Shown: piece after piece, positions 1 to 5,520 of the stretch
How the letters are laid out: every line of letters starts with the position of its first letter
Position numbering within the stretch: the stretch's first letter is position 1
Translations under genes and position numbers: made by a program
Notes under the pieces: generated by a model
Seen by the model: the letters and a program-made list of their open reading frames with translations, nothing else
Told to the model about the DNA's origin: nothing
Databases searched by the model: none
Source of the DNA: Lentisphaeria bacterium
GTDB lineage: Bacteria; Verrucomicrobiota; Lentisphaeria; Oligosphaerales; Oligosphaeraceae
Assembly (NCBI GenBank): GCA_024405235.1
Contig: JAKSPA010000128.1
Location: forward strand, 1 to 5,520
Direction of reading: 5' to 3'
Length of the DNA: 5,520 nucleotides

Positions 1-2379
1 CGTCGGGGGGCGCAGATGCAGCGGCGGGCGCGAGCCTTGCGGCGACAGGAAGAAATCCATGTTCGGCGACTCGAGCAGCGTCTTGAGATCGTTATGGCCG
101 CCGCCATTCACGCAGTGGCTCAGATTGCCATATTCCATAAGATAGCCATAGTAGCATCCGACGAGAATCTCGCCGTTGGAGGCCGCCTTCGCCGCCGCTG
201 CAATTCCAGCAACCATTCCGGCGACGCTTTCGCTGTAGTACCTGTCATAGAGTATGGAAACCGCATCGGCAGCAGGATTGCGAAGCACGCCGTCGAAGGA
301 GCTCTCGCGCTCTGGACGCTTTGGAATTTCGGCATTTTCAATGCCCGCCTTCGCGGCATATTCCTTGAAATCCTGCTTGCTGAAATCGCTGAAATCCGCA
401 TATTGGTCGCTGTGAGCGGCCCATCCCTGCCATTCGCAGGAGATGCCGCCCATCAGATTCACGAGAAGGACGCGGCTGCCGAAGAACTTGCGAAGGTGTT
501 CCACGAGAGCGGCCACCGCTCGTTCCGCATCGCGACGGACTTCAGGATGTCCGAACGTGACTGCCGCCACGTAGTAATTGTACTCTGAACCGTCCTCCAT
601 TCTGGAAAGGCGTTCAGGATATGTTCTGCGATACCAGAAGCCTGGATGGCACCAGATGTACGGTCCGAGATAGCTGTCAGGATAGCGTTCGAGCATGAGG
701 CTCAGCGTGCGATCGACGCCGCTGAAGTCGTATGTGTCAGGACCAAGCCACCAGTCGGTCTCGCCACGGCCGCCAAGACGGACGGCGATGACGTTGAACG
801 GCGAATTGTGTCCCTCCATGCCAGTCTCGAAGATGAAATCCGCATAGTTGTGGGCGGTAAGTATGTTGAAGAAGAATGGCTTGCCGTTCAGCATTGGCGT
901 GGGGCCGAAGGGCGTCTGCTCAAGCTTCAGCGAAACATTGTCGCCCGGCAGCGGCGTGTCGTCGATATGAACAAAGTATTCCTTGTCGCCGGAAACGTTC
1001 TGTCCGACAATGCCGAACTCCCACTTGATGTCCGTCGCGGAGCCATAGTACTTGCCGCCATACGCCTGGAATGTGACGATCAGTTCGTCGTCTTCGTTCT
1101 TCGTGGCCTTAAGTTCTTCAGCTGTGCCGCTGAAATTCATCATCATCTTGCCGTTGGAGCCATAGAGTTGCGCATAGAAACTATCGTCTTCCTTGAAAGG
1201 CATTTCGCTCTTGAAAGCAACGGTGACGGCGGTGGATTTGGCACTGATCACGCGCACCGATGCACGGCCGTTGTCTGGAATGATTGTGCGGTAGCCTGGA
1301 TGGAAATTCACCCACGGCGCAGCAGGCGGTCCAGGCCTCGTGAAGACATTACTCCAGGCGCACTCAGTCTCCGGATACATCCAGCCGTCGGAAGCCCTTC
1401 CCGTAAATCCCGTGCCTTTTTCAGGAGTCACCACAAGATATGTGTTGTCTTCCAACAGCAGCTGCAGATCAAGCATGATGCCACCAAGATCACCAGTGTT
1501 GCGATAGGTGATTGCAAGAAGATTCTCGCCCTCGACAAAATAGTCCGACGGAATTTCAAAGGCATCTGGCGTCGCCCAGTCTATGCTCCACTTGTGGTCG
1601 ATCAGCCTGCCGTTCAGCCAGACAGCCTCCACCTGATCGTCGCAGACGCTCTGCCACAAAGCCTGCTTCACATTGCCATTGACCGTGAAAGGTATGCGCA
1701 TGTTGCAGAGTCCTACGAAACTGAAACTCGAATCCGGAGCGCACATCTTGGAAACGTAGAGCGGAATCGAGTCGTCGGCACTGTCCTTCTTCTCCGCATT
1801 TGGCAGATAGACGTCCATCTGCATTGGAATGCCCTTCGCCACGACGTCCTTGTACCTCTCTTTCATATACGTATCCTTGTCGATAAAGCGTATCCGCTTG
1901 AAAACGACCTTCACGCCAGGCTCGTATTCGTTGACAAGATCCAGACGGAGCTTCGTGATGGCAGTGGCCTTCGTCCACTTCTCCCACGTGACCGCCCTGC
2001 CCTGCGCATTCTTCAAATCGATGAAAAGCTCCTGCTCTTCGCCGCCCCATGTCAAAGCGGGCATATAGAATTTCTTCTCTTCGTCAAGCGTGCCGTCCGT
2101 GGATGTCGCGAAAAAGAGCTGCCCGCCCACATTGGATTTCAGACCAGTGGCGGTATAGGTGATCTGCATCGCATCGCAACCCTCCGGAGAGAAGGACAGA
2201 TCGCTTGCCGCAAGATTCGCATACTTTCCAGAGGGCACAAGCAGCAGGCCGTCGGACATCTCCGCGACATCAAGCAGACGACTTTCCGTCCAATCAAGAC
2301 GCCCTTGACTGAAACCCCACTCGACCCCGCACCGGGAAATGCACACAAATGCTAAAAGCAAAAACAAACTCTGTTTCAT
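1..2379 (-). CDS. Secreted multidomain GH42-like glycoside hydrolase (3' end cut by window edge)
   Basis: Reading the minus strand from the ATG at 2379-2377 gives 793 codons without a stop, open to the left edge. The start is set by a Shine-Dalgarno site (AGGAG, 5-nt spacer) and by a signal-peptide-like N-terminus (MKQSLFLLLAFVCIS), so export from the cytoplasm is expected; no clean lipobox is seen. Residues about 30-170 look like a beta-sandwich ending in a LRLDL...I.F strand pattern. Residues about 215-315 resemble a galactose-binding jelly roll (DDQVEAVWLNGRL, then F-IP...GENLLAI). Residues 320-490 are beta-rich and unassigned. From MLNGKPFFF (496-504) a TIM barrel begins, with EW at E649 (candidate acid/base), YYGY (743-746) and DFFLSP (775-780). 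These match the barrel of the divergent gene at 2625, which is clearly related. The candidate nucleophile strand would lie about 18 codons past the window edge. Substrate is unknown. GH42-like membership is inferred from motifs and could be a separate clan GH-A family. Confidence 0.88.
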   Translation of the reverse strand, partial: MKQSLFLLLAFVCISRCGVEWGFSQGRLDWTESRLLDVAEMSDGLLLVPSGKYANLAASDLSFSPEGCDAMQITYTATGLKSNVGGQLFFATSTDGTLDEEKKFYMPALTWGGEEQELFIDLKNAQGRAVTWEKWTKATAITKLRLDLVNEYEPGVKVVFKRIRFIDKDTYMKERYKDVVAKGIPMQMDVYLPNAEKKDSADDSIPLYVSKMCAPDSSFSFVGLCNMRIPFTVNGNVKQALWQSVCDDQVEAVWLNGRLIDHKWSIDWATPDAFEIPSDYFVEGENLLAITYRNTGDLGGIMLDLQLLLEDNTYLVVTPEKGTGFTGRASDGWMYPETECAWSNVFTRPGPPAAPWVNFHPGYRTIIPDNGRASVRVISAKSTAVTVAFKSEMPFKEDDSFYAQLYGSNGKMMMNFSGTAEELKATKNEDDELIVTFQAYGGKYYGSATDIKWEFGIVGQNVSGDKEYFVHIDDTPLPGDNVSLKLEQTPFGPTPMLNGKPFFFNILTAHNYADFIFETGMEGHNSPFNVIAVRLGGRGETDWWLGPDTYDFSGVDRTLSLMLERYPDSYLGPYIWCHPGFWYRRTYPERLSRMEDGSEYNYYVAAVTFGHPEVRRDAERAVAALVEHLRKFFGSRVLLVNLMGGISCEWQGWAAHSDQYADFSDFSKQDFKEYAAKAGIENAEIPKRPERESSFDGVLRNPAADAVSILYDRYYSESVAGMVAGIAAAAKAASNGEILVGCYYGYLMEYGNLSHCVNGGGHNDLKTLLESPNMDFFLSPQGSRPPLHLRPPT

Positions 2380-2384
2380 GTTCT

Positions 2385-2389
2385 CTCCT
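2385..2389 (-). promoter_or_regulatory. Ribosome binding site of the minus-strand hydrolase
   Basis: On the minus strand the bases before the start codon read AAAAGGAGAGAAC then ATG. AGGAG lies 5 nt from the ATG, a strong Shine-Dalgarno match that fixes the start at 2379. The divergent gene has no comparable site. Confidence 0.8.
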
Positions 2390-2393
2390 TTTC

Positions 2394-2427
2394 TTGCCAT
2401 TTATCTACTTTTTTTGCCATTTACCTA
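2394..2427. repeat. 14-bp direct repeat, 20-bp period, upstream of the minus-strand gene
   Basis: TTGCCATTTATCTA (2394-2407) and TTGCCATTTACCTA (2414-2427) match at 13 of 14 positions and start exactly 20 bp apart, about two helical turns. Both are followed closely by T/A-rich sequence. On the minus strand they read TAGATAAATGGCAA and TAGGTAAATGGCAA and lie 15-48 bases before the start codon. The phasing suits two copies of a protein bound to one DNA face, or a repeated leader element; which of these applies is inference. Confidence 0.55.
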
Positions 2428-2451
2428 TAAATCAGATTCACTTTTTTGTAA

Positions 2452-2457
2452 TATAAT
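2452..2457 (+). promoter_or_regulatory. Possible -10 box (TATAAT) for the plus-strand hydrolase
   Basis: A perfect TATAAT sits in the AT-rich half of the divergent region. No good -35 hexamer is found 16-18 bp upstream, and there is no TG extension. If used, it would give a 5' leader of about 160 nt before the ATG at 2625. In such AT-rich sequence a chance match is quite possible. Confidence 0.25.
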
Positions 2458-2603
2458 GCCCAAAATTAACATCAGTGCATACATTATTTATATATTCTTT
2501 TTAACCGATAAAGCAACGGCGATCAGACGCTATTCGCCAAACACAGCGCTTCACTGTCGGGAAGCAAAAACAACGTCCTTTGCACCGCGAAATGCCTTCG
2601 CAT

Positions 2604-2616
2604 TGTGAAATTCACA
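2604..2616. promoter_or_regulatory. Palindrome TGTGAA-A-TTCACA just before the plus-strand start codon
   Basis: Two 6-bp arms around a single central base form a near-perfect palindrome ending 8 bases before the ATG at 2625, where a Shine-Dalgarno site would normally lie. The arms resemble CRP half-sites, but CRP needs a 6-bp spacer between TGTGA and TCACA and here it is 3, so CRP is unlikely. It could be a repressor operator or chance. The 1-nt centre makes an RNA hairpin unlikely. Confidence 0.35.
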
Positions 2617-2624
2617 CTCCCAAA

Positions 2625-5294
2625 ATGAAAAAAACAGCACTCCTCATTGCAGCGATTTCCATGGGCGCGCTCTTCGGCGCCGATTTCAAGACGCGCGTCG
2701 TCAACGGCGTTCCACGCATAGAAATGAACGACTCGCCCATTTGCGCGAGATGGTTCTATGCATGCCCTGGCCGTATGCCAGTCGTGCTTCACGAAGGTGA
2801 GCAGACACTCGAACTGCTCAAAGAGGCAATAGTCGATGAAGAATGCCAGATCACCTTCCACTTCAGATTTCCAAAGACTTCTGGTGAATACTATTTCGAC
2901 GATTTTCAGGTGATCGACGAAACCACTGGAAAGGATCTCATTCCTAAGGATTCGTTCGACGCGCAGCCGTATGGACCATTCCTGTCACTGCCCGACAAGT
3001 CGTGGCAGATATGGCCGCGCAATGAGAACGAGAAGTATTTCGGTGCCGAAATAACCGATTTTCCAGGCGAAAAGGGCAACAAGGCACTGAAATTGCATTT
3101 CAGCAAGGAATGCGACGACGATCCGTCGCTTCTGCCGAACGATCCGCATCTCTACCGCTCGGCGGTTCCCGTCAGACTCGCGCCAGGCAAGACCTACCGC
3201 ATACGTTGCCGCATCTGGAGCAGCCGCGAAACGATGATGACACCAGGCTTCTACATCCCGCATCCCATCGCATACCGCTCATGCCTCTCAGACGCGCCAG
3301 GCTCCGATTCCGCCTTCTCGCGCCAGCTCAAATATGCTCACAACGCTGGAGTGGATTTCATCACCACCGTCATCACGATTCCATGGCCCGAAAAGGATGG
3401 CGACGAATTGAATTTCGCCAACGTCGATCTCGCCATGCGATTTGTCCTCGCATCCAATCCAAACGCCTTCATTGTGCCTAGAATACGCCTCGACGCATCC
3501 AAAACATGGATGGACGAACATCCAGACGAACTGGTGAAATGGGCGCCAGGCGGCAGAGGCGCGCATCCGCAGACGGCAAGCGTCTCCAGTCGCCTCTGGA
3601 GAAGGGATTCGCTGAAATACTTCAAGGAGACGATCAAGTATCTCGAAGAGCACTTTCCAAACAACATCGCAGGCTATCACGTCTGCGGACTGGAAACGTG
3701 GGAGTGGTTCTACAAGAGCAGCTGGCAACAGGACTACCACGGCTATTCTCCTGCGGAAATCAACGCCTTCAGAAAGTGGCTCAAGGCGAAATACCACACT
3801 GACGAAGCCCTCCGGAAGGCATGGAAGCGTGACAACATCACCTTCCAAAACGCGCTGGTCCCTTCGCCGAAGGAACGCGACGACGCAGCGCAGATCGCAT
3901 CGGTGCTGGATCCAGCACGCTCGCAAAACGTCATCGACCACAATGAATTCCTGCAGGACGAAGTCGCCGACATGGTCATTGAATCCGCACACGCAATAAA
4001 GGAAATCACAGGCGACAAACGCCTCTCGGTGGTCTTCTATGGATACATAAACATCTTCGGCGGCATGAACCGAATGAGCGCCAGCGGCCATCTCGACAAC
4101 CGACGCGTCCTCAAATGCCCTGACATCGACATCATGGTCTCGCCCATAGACTACAACGATCGTGAGGAGGGCGGCGCCGCTCTCGCCATGACCGCCGCCG
4201 AATCAGTCCTGCGTGCTGGACAGATGTGGATCCTCGAAGACGACACGAGAACATATCTCGCCACGCGTGGCAGCCTGGCAGGCGTGAACACATACGTCCA
4301 CGACAAGACGCACTCGCATAACGTCTTGCTTCGCAACACATCCGAAGAGATCGTGAGGAATTTCGGCTGCTGGTGGATGGATCTCGCTTCCGTCGGCTGG
4401 TTCGATGATCCGTATCTCTGGAATGCCATGAGCGCCTTGCGCGAAATGGAAGAGAAGAAACTCGCCGCCCCACGTCCATTCGAACCCGCAATCGCGGCAA
4501 CCGCCTCCGAGCGCTCCGCCGTGTTCACGAAGAACGGCTTCAATCTCAACTATCCCGCATACGCCGAAATTCGAAGCAAGCTCTCGCGTTGCGGCGCTTC
4601 CAGCGGAATGTACTATTTAGAGGACGTAGTCGCTAACGGAATCCCATCGAATGTCATCGTCGTCGGAAACGCATGGGTGCTGGACGCACGTGAACGCGCC
4701 GCCCTGAAGGAAAAGCTCCAGGGCAAAACCGTCCTATGGTGCCACGCGCCTGGAATCGTCGATCCAGAAACTGGAATCTCTCTCGCCAACACAAAGGAAC
4801 TGACTGGATTCCAAATCGTTCGACGAAAAGGTGACGATGTATCCAACATACGTTGCGAACTCGCCGGACGACTCGCCGGACTGCCTGAGCAATGGACCGT
4901 CAGGGCAGTGAATCATGACAACTTCGAAATCAAAACATTGCCTGGAGACGAAATTCTAGCCGTCTGGAACGACAACGCCGCTCCGGCTGTCGTCAAGCGC
5001 GGCAATGCAATTTTCTGCGCGTCAGCGGAAATTCCAAGAGAACTCGCGACATACGCCCTCCATCTGGCAGGCGAACATGTCTTTACGGAAGACGAAGTGG
5101 TTCTTTACACCGACGGCTCGAATCTGGTGCTCCACGCCACGAAGAACACGCCTGAAAATGTTTCCCTAAAGTTCCCGAATCCTGTGAAACTGCGGAACAT
5201 CGTCACAGGAGAATGGCTCACCGAAACTCCCGCGACGGCATACAGCCTTCCCATGAAATTCGCAGATACCGTTGTGTTGGAAATGGTTCCATAA
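2625..5294 (+). CDS. Secreted GH42-like beta-galactosidase-type glycoside hydrolase
   Basis: This complete 889-residue protein starts with a Sec signal peptide (MKKTALLIAAISMGALFGA), which is why the ATG at 2625 is preferred over upstream in-frame starts at 2580 (TTG) and 2592. No Shine-Dalgarno site is visible. Residues about 20-205 are beta-rich, with a carbohydrate-binding-like FDDFQV...SWQIWP...KALKLHF segment. A TIM barrel follows, about 206-620. It has TWEW with E360 (candidate acid/base), DY...YSP...AFRKWLKAKY (370-390), YGY (472-474), PDIDIMVSP (499-507), EDDTRT with E538 (candidate nucleophile), and WWMDL...GWFDDPYLW (583-599). The 178-residue gap between the two glutamates is close to that of known GH42 enzymes. 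Residues about 640-760 resemble the amidotransferase-like fold of GH42 (VIVVGNAWVLDARER, LWCHAPG), and 800-889 form a C-terminal beta domain. Expected role: exo-hydrolysis of beta-galactoside-type linkages. The sugar specificity is not readable from sequence. Confidence 0.9.
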   Translation: MKKTALLIAAISMGALFGADFKTRVVNGVPRIEMNDSPICARWFYACPGRMPVVLHEGEQTLELLKEAIVDEECQITFHFRFPKTSGEYYFDDFQVIDETTGKDLIPKDSFDAQPYGPFLSLPDKSWQIWPRNENEKYFGAEITDFPGEKGNKALKLHFSKECDDDPSLLPNDPHLYRSAVPVRLAPGKTYRIRCRIWSSRETMMTPGFYIPHPIAYRSCLSDAPGSDSAFSRQLKYAHNAGVDFITTVITIPWPEKDGDELNFANVDLAMRFVLASNPNAFIVPRIRLDASKTWMDEHPDELVKWAPGGRGAHPQTASVSSRLWRRDSLKYFKETIKYLEEHFPNNIAGYHVCGLETWEWFYKSSWQQDYHGYSPAEINAFRKWLKAKYHTDEALRKAWKRDNITFQNALVPSPKERDDAAQIASVLDPARSQNVIDHNEFLQDEVADMVIESAHAIKEITGDKRLSVVFYGYINIFGGMNRMSASGHLDNRRVLKCPDIDIMVSPIDYNDREEGGAALAMTAAESVLRAGQMWILEDDTRTYLATRGSLAGVNTYVHDKTHSHNVLLRNTSEEIVRNFGCWWMDLASVGWFDDPYLWNAMSALREMEEKKLAAPRPFEPAIAATASERSAVFTKNGFNLNYPAYAEIRSKLSRCGASSGMYYLEDVVANGIPSNVIVVGNAWVLDARERAALKEKLQGKTVLWCHAPGIVDPETGISLANTKELTGFQIVRRKGDDVSNIRCELAGRLAGLPEQWTVRAVNHDNFEIKTLPGDEILAVWNDNAAPAVVKRGNAIFCASAEIPRELATYALHLAGEHVFTEDEVVLYTDGSNLVLHATKNTPENVSLKFPNPVKLRNIVTGEWLTETPATAYSLPMKFADTVVLEMVP

Positions 5295-5304
5295 GATATA
5301 GGGC

Positions 5305-5340
5305 AACCAGAGGAACCAGAGGAACTAGAGGAACTAGAGG
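5305..5340. repeat. Four-copy 9-bp tandem repeat (AACYAGAGG)
   Basis: AACCAGAGG occurs at 5305-5313 and 5314-5322, and AACTAGAGG at 5323-5331 and 5332-5340. The C-to-T change divides the array into two identical pairs, as expected from slippage or duplication of an 18-bp block. It begins 10 bases after the hydrolase stop codon. Confidence 0.9.
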
Positions 5341-5362
5341 TTCTAGATTCTCTAGTTCCTCT
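5327..5362 (+). terminator. 13-bp hairpin at the end of the tandem repeat, possible terminator
   Basis: AGAGGAACTAGAG (5327-5339) and CTCTAGTTCCTCT (5350-5362) are exact reverse complements around a 10-nt loop. The same right arm also matches 5318-5330 exactly, so the stem can form in two registers 9 bp apart. It lies 32 bases past the hydrolase stop, where a terminator is expected. However, no T-run follows directly (the next six-T run is at 5395-5400), so it may instead be a processing or mRNA 3'-stabilising structure. Confidence 0.45.
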
Positions 5363-5364
5363 CT

Positions 5365-5382
5365 CAAATGGCCCAAATGCCC
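5365..5382. repeat. Second 9-bp tandem duplication (CAAATGSCC)
   Basis: CAAATGGCC (5365-5373) is followed directly by CAAATGCCC (5374-5382), 8 of 9 bases equal. It has the same unit length as the neighbouring AACYAGAGG array but an unrelated sequence. Confidence 0.55.
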
Positions 5383-5391
5383 CGTCTCATT

Positions 5392-5431
5392 ACGTTTTTT
5401 ACGCAACGTTATTTGCAAAACGTTTTTTACG
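5392..5431. repeat. Direct repeat ACGTTTTTTACG, 28-bp period
   Basis: The 12-mer ACGTTTTTTACG occurs exactly at 5392-5403 and 5420-5431. An additional AACGTT lies between them (5405-5410), and the second copy overlaps the palindrome AAAACGTTTT (5417-5426). The cluster of ACGTT elements upstream of promoter-like hexamers suggests a regulatory site. Confidence 0.6.
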
Positions 5432-5440
5432 AAATATATT
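5413..5440 (+). promoter_or_regulatory. Possible rightward promoter with LacI/GalR-type operator
   Basis: TTGCAA (5413-5418, 4 of 6 to the -35 consensus), a 16-bp spacer and TATATT (5435-5440, 5 of 6 to the -10 consensus) form a plausible sigma-70-like promoter pointing out of the window. The perfect palindrome AAAACGTTTT (5417-5426), with a central CG as in many LacI/GalR family operators, overlaps the -35 and spacer. A regulator bound there would be placed to repress. The regulator and target gene are not in the window, so this is inference. Confidence 0.35.
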
Positions 5441-5463
5441 GATGATATAACATCTTCGCTATG

Positions 5464-5478
5464 TACCCCAAGAGGGTA
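5464..5478. other. Small hairpin (TACCC / GGGTA)
   Basis: TACCC (5464-5468) and GGGTA (5474-5478) pair around a 5-nt loop CAAGA. It lies about 25 bases downstream of the possible promoter at 5413-5440 and just before a larger hairpin, so it could be part of a structured 5' leader. It is short and could be chance. Confidence 0.3.
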
Positions 5479-5486
5479 GGAATTAA

Positions 5487-5513
5487 GCCGCATTGGGCGC
5501 AGCACAATGCGGC
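5487..5513. other. 9-bp GC-rich inverted repeat at the right edge
   Basis: GCCGCATTG (5487-5495) and CAATGCGGC (5505-5513) are exact reverse complements around a 9-nt loop. A T-run cannot be checked because the window ends 7 bases later. It may be a leader hairpin, a terminator reading leftward or rightward, or a palindromic repeat. I do not recognise it as a named riboswitch or mobile-element end. Confidence 0.5.
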
Positions 5514-5520
5514 AGTACGG

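Larger units (their letters stand above)
2380..2624. promoter_or_regulatory. Divergent, AT-rich intergenic control region
   Basis: This 245-bp stretch separates the two divergently transcribed hydrolase start codons and must carry both promoters unless one lies inside a coding region. Positions 2390-2515 are markedly AT-rich compared with both genes, and 2516-2624 return to a more balanced composition. I see no convincing small gene; the open frames crossing it lack ribosome binding sites and are AT-rich noise. The separate entries for the direct repeat, TATAAT box and palindrome give the sites I can point to. Confidence 0.6.
5295..5520. other. Non-coding tail with repeats and hairpins
   Basis: No credible gene is seen after the stop codon at 5292-5294. 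Short open frames here are produced by the 9-bp tandem repeats, which translate to periodic GTR or PLV tripeptides, and they have no ribosome binding site. The region runs from a tandem-repeat hairpin (5305-5362), through a T-rich segment with direct repeats (5392-5431), to two hairpins near the edge (5464-5513). It probably contains the end of the upstream transcript and the start of a further transcription unit to the right. Confidence 0.6.

Noticed and set aside
16..588. Plus-strand open frame of 190 codons
   Set aside because: Antisense shadow of the hydrolase barrel; no ribosome binding site or family resemblance.
646..2355. Long plus-strand open frame of 569 codons
   Set aside because: It is antisense to the minus-strand hydrolase, has no recognisable domain or signal, and is rich in His, Arg and Val as typical of shadow frames. 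The minus-strand reading has a ribosome site, signal peptide and catalytic motifs.
2518..2538. GGCGA/TCGCC inverted repeat in the divergent region
   Set aside because: Only 5-bp arms with an 11-nt loop, expected by chance in this length of sequence.
2604..2616. CRP binding site reading of the TGTGA/TCACA palindrome
   Set aside because: The spacer between half-sites is 3 bp rather than the 6 bp CRP requires.
3288..4091. Minus-strand open frame of 267 codons
   Set aside because: Antisense shadow of the complete hydrolase, whose plus-strand frame carries the conserved GH motifs.
4859..4881. Short in-frame duplication ACTCGCCGGAC twice at 12-bp spacing (LAGRLAGL)
   Set aside because: Two short copies within a coding region are easily explained by chance or a minor slippage event; no functional meaning can be supported.
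5305..5382. CRISPR array
   Set aside because: Units are only 9 bp with no spacers between them; this is a simple tandem repeat.
5213..5505. Small overlapping open frames on both strands with GTR or PLV tripeptide repeats
   Set aside because: The periodic peptides come from translating the 9-bp tandem DNA repeat; both frames overlap the end of the hydrolase gene and lack ribosome sites.

Overview
The window holds two large, divergently transcribed genes for secreted glycoside-hydrolase-like proteins, separated by an AT-rich 245-bp region, followed by a repeat-rich intergenic tail of about 225 bp. No rRNA, tRNA, transposase or CRISPR array is visible. The protein style, with large Sec-exported GH42-like hydrolases carrying several beta-sandwich modules, suggests a polysaccharide-degrading bacterium of the PVC group, most likely Lentisphaerota (Victivallis-like) or Kiritimatiellota from a gut or rumen. 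This is inferred from recalled family resemblance; there is no marker gene in the window.

Region by region: positions 1-2379 (minus strand) encode the first 793 residues of a secreted enzyme that runs off the left edge. It has a signal peptide, an N-terminal beta-sandwich, a galactose-binding-like jelly roll, another beta-rich region, and then a TIM barrel that starts near residue 500 and is cut by the window edge. Positions 2380-2624 are the shared divergent control region. It carries a good Shine-Dalgarno site and a 14-bp direct repeat with 20-bp periodicity on the side of the minus-strand gene. On the side of the plus-strand gene it has a TATAAT box and a TGTGAA-A-TTCACA palindrome. Positions 2625-5294 (plus strand) encode a complete 889-residue GH42-like beta-galactosidase-type enzyme.

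The two proteins can be aligned by eye through their catalytic barrels (EW motif, Y/F-S...F segment, YGY strand, P-x-x-D-x-x-x-SP motif), so they are paralogues sharing a promoter region. A plausible reading is a small divergent glycan-degradation locus in which two related exo-acting hydrolases attack the same or related substrates outside the cytoplasm. The substrate cannot be read from the sequence.

Positions 5295-5520 contain no convincing gene. In order they hold a 9-bp tandem repeat whose last copies form a 13-bp hairpin, a second 9-bp duplication, a pair of ACGTTTTTTACG direct repeats with a LacI/GalR-style AAAACGTTTT palindrome inside a possible rightward promoter, and two hairpins near the right edge that may belong to the leader of a gene outside the window.
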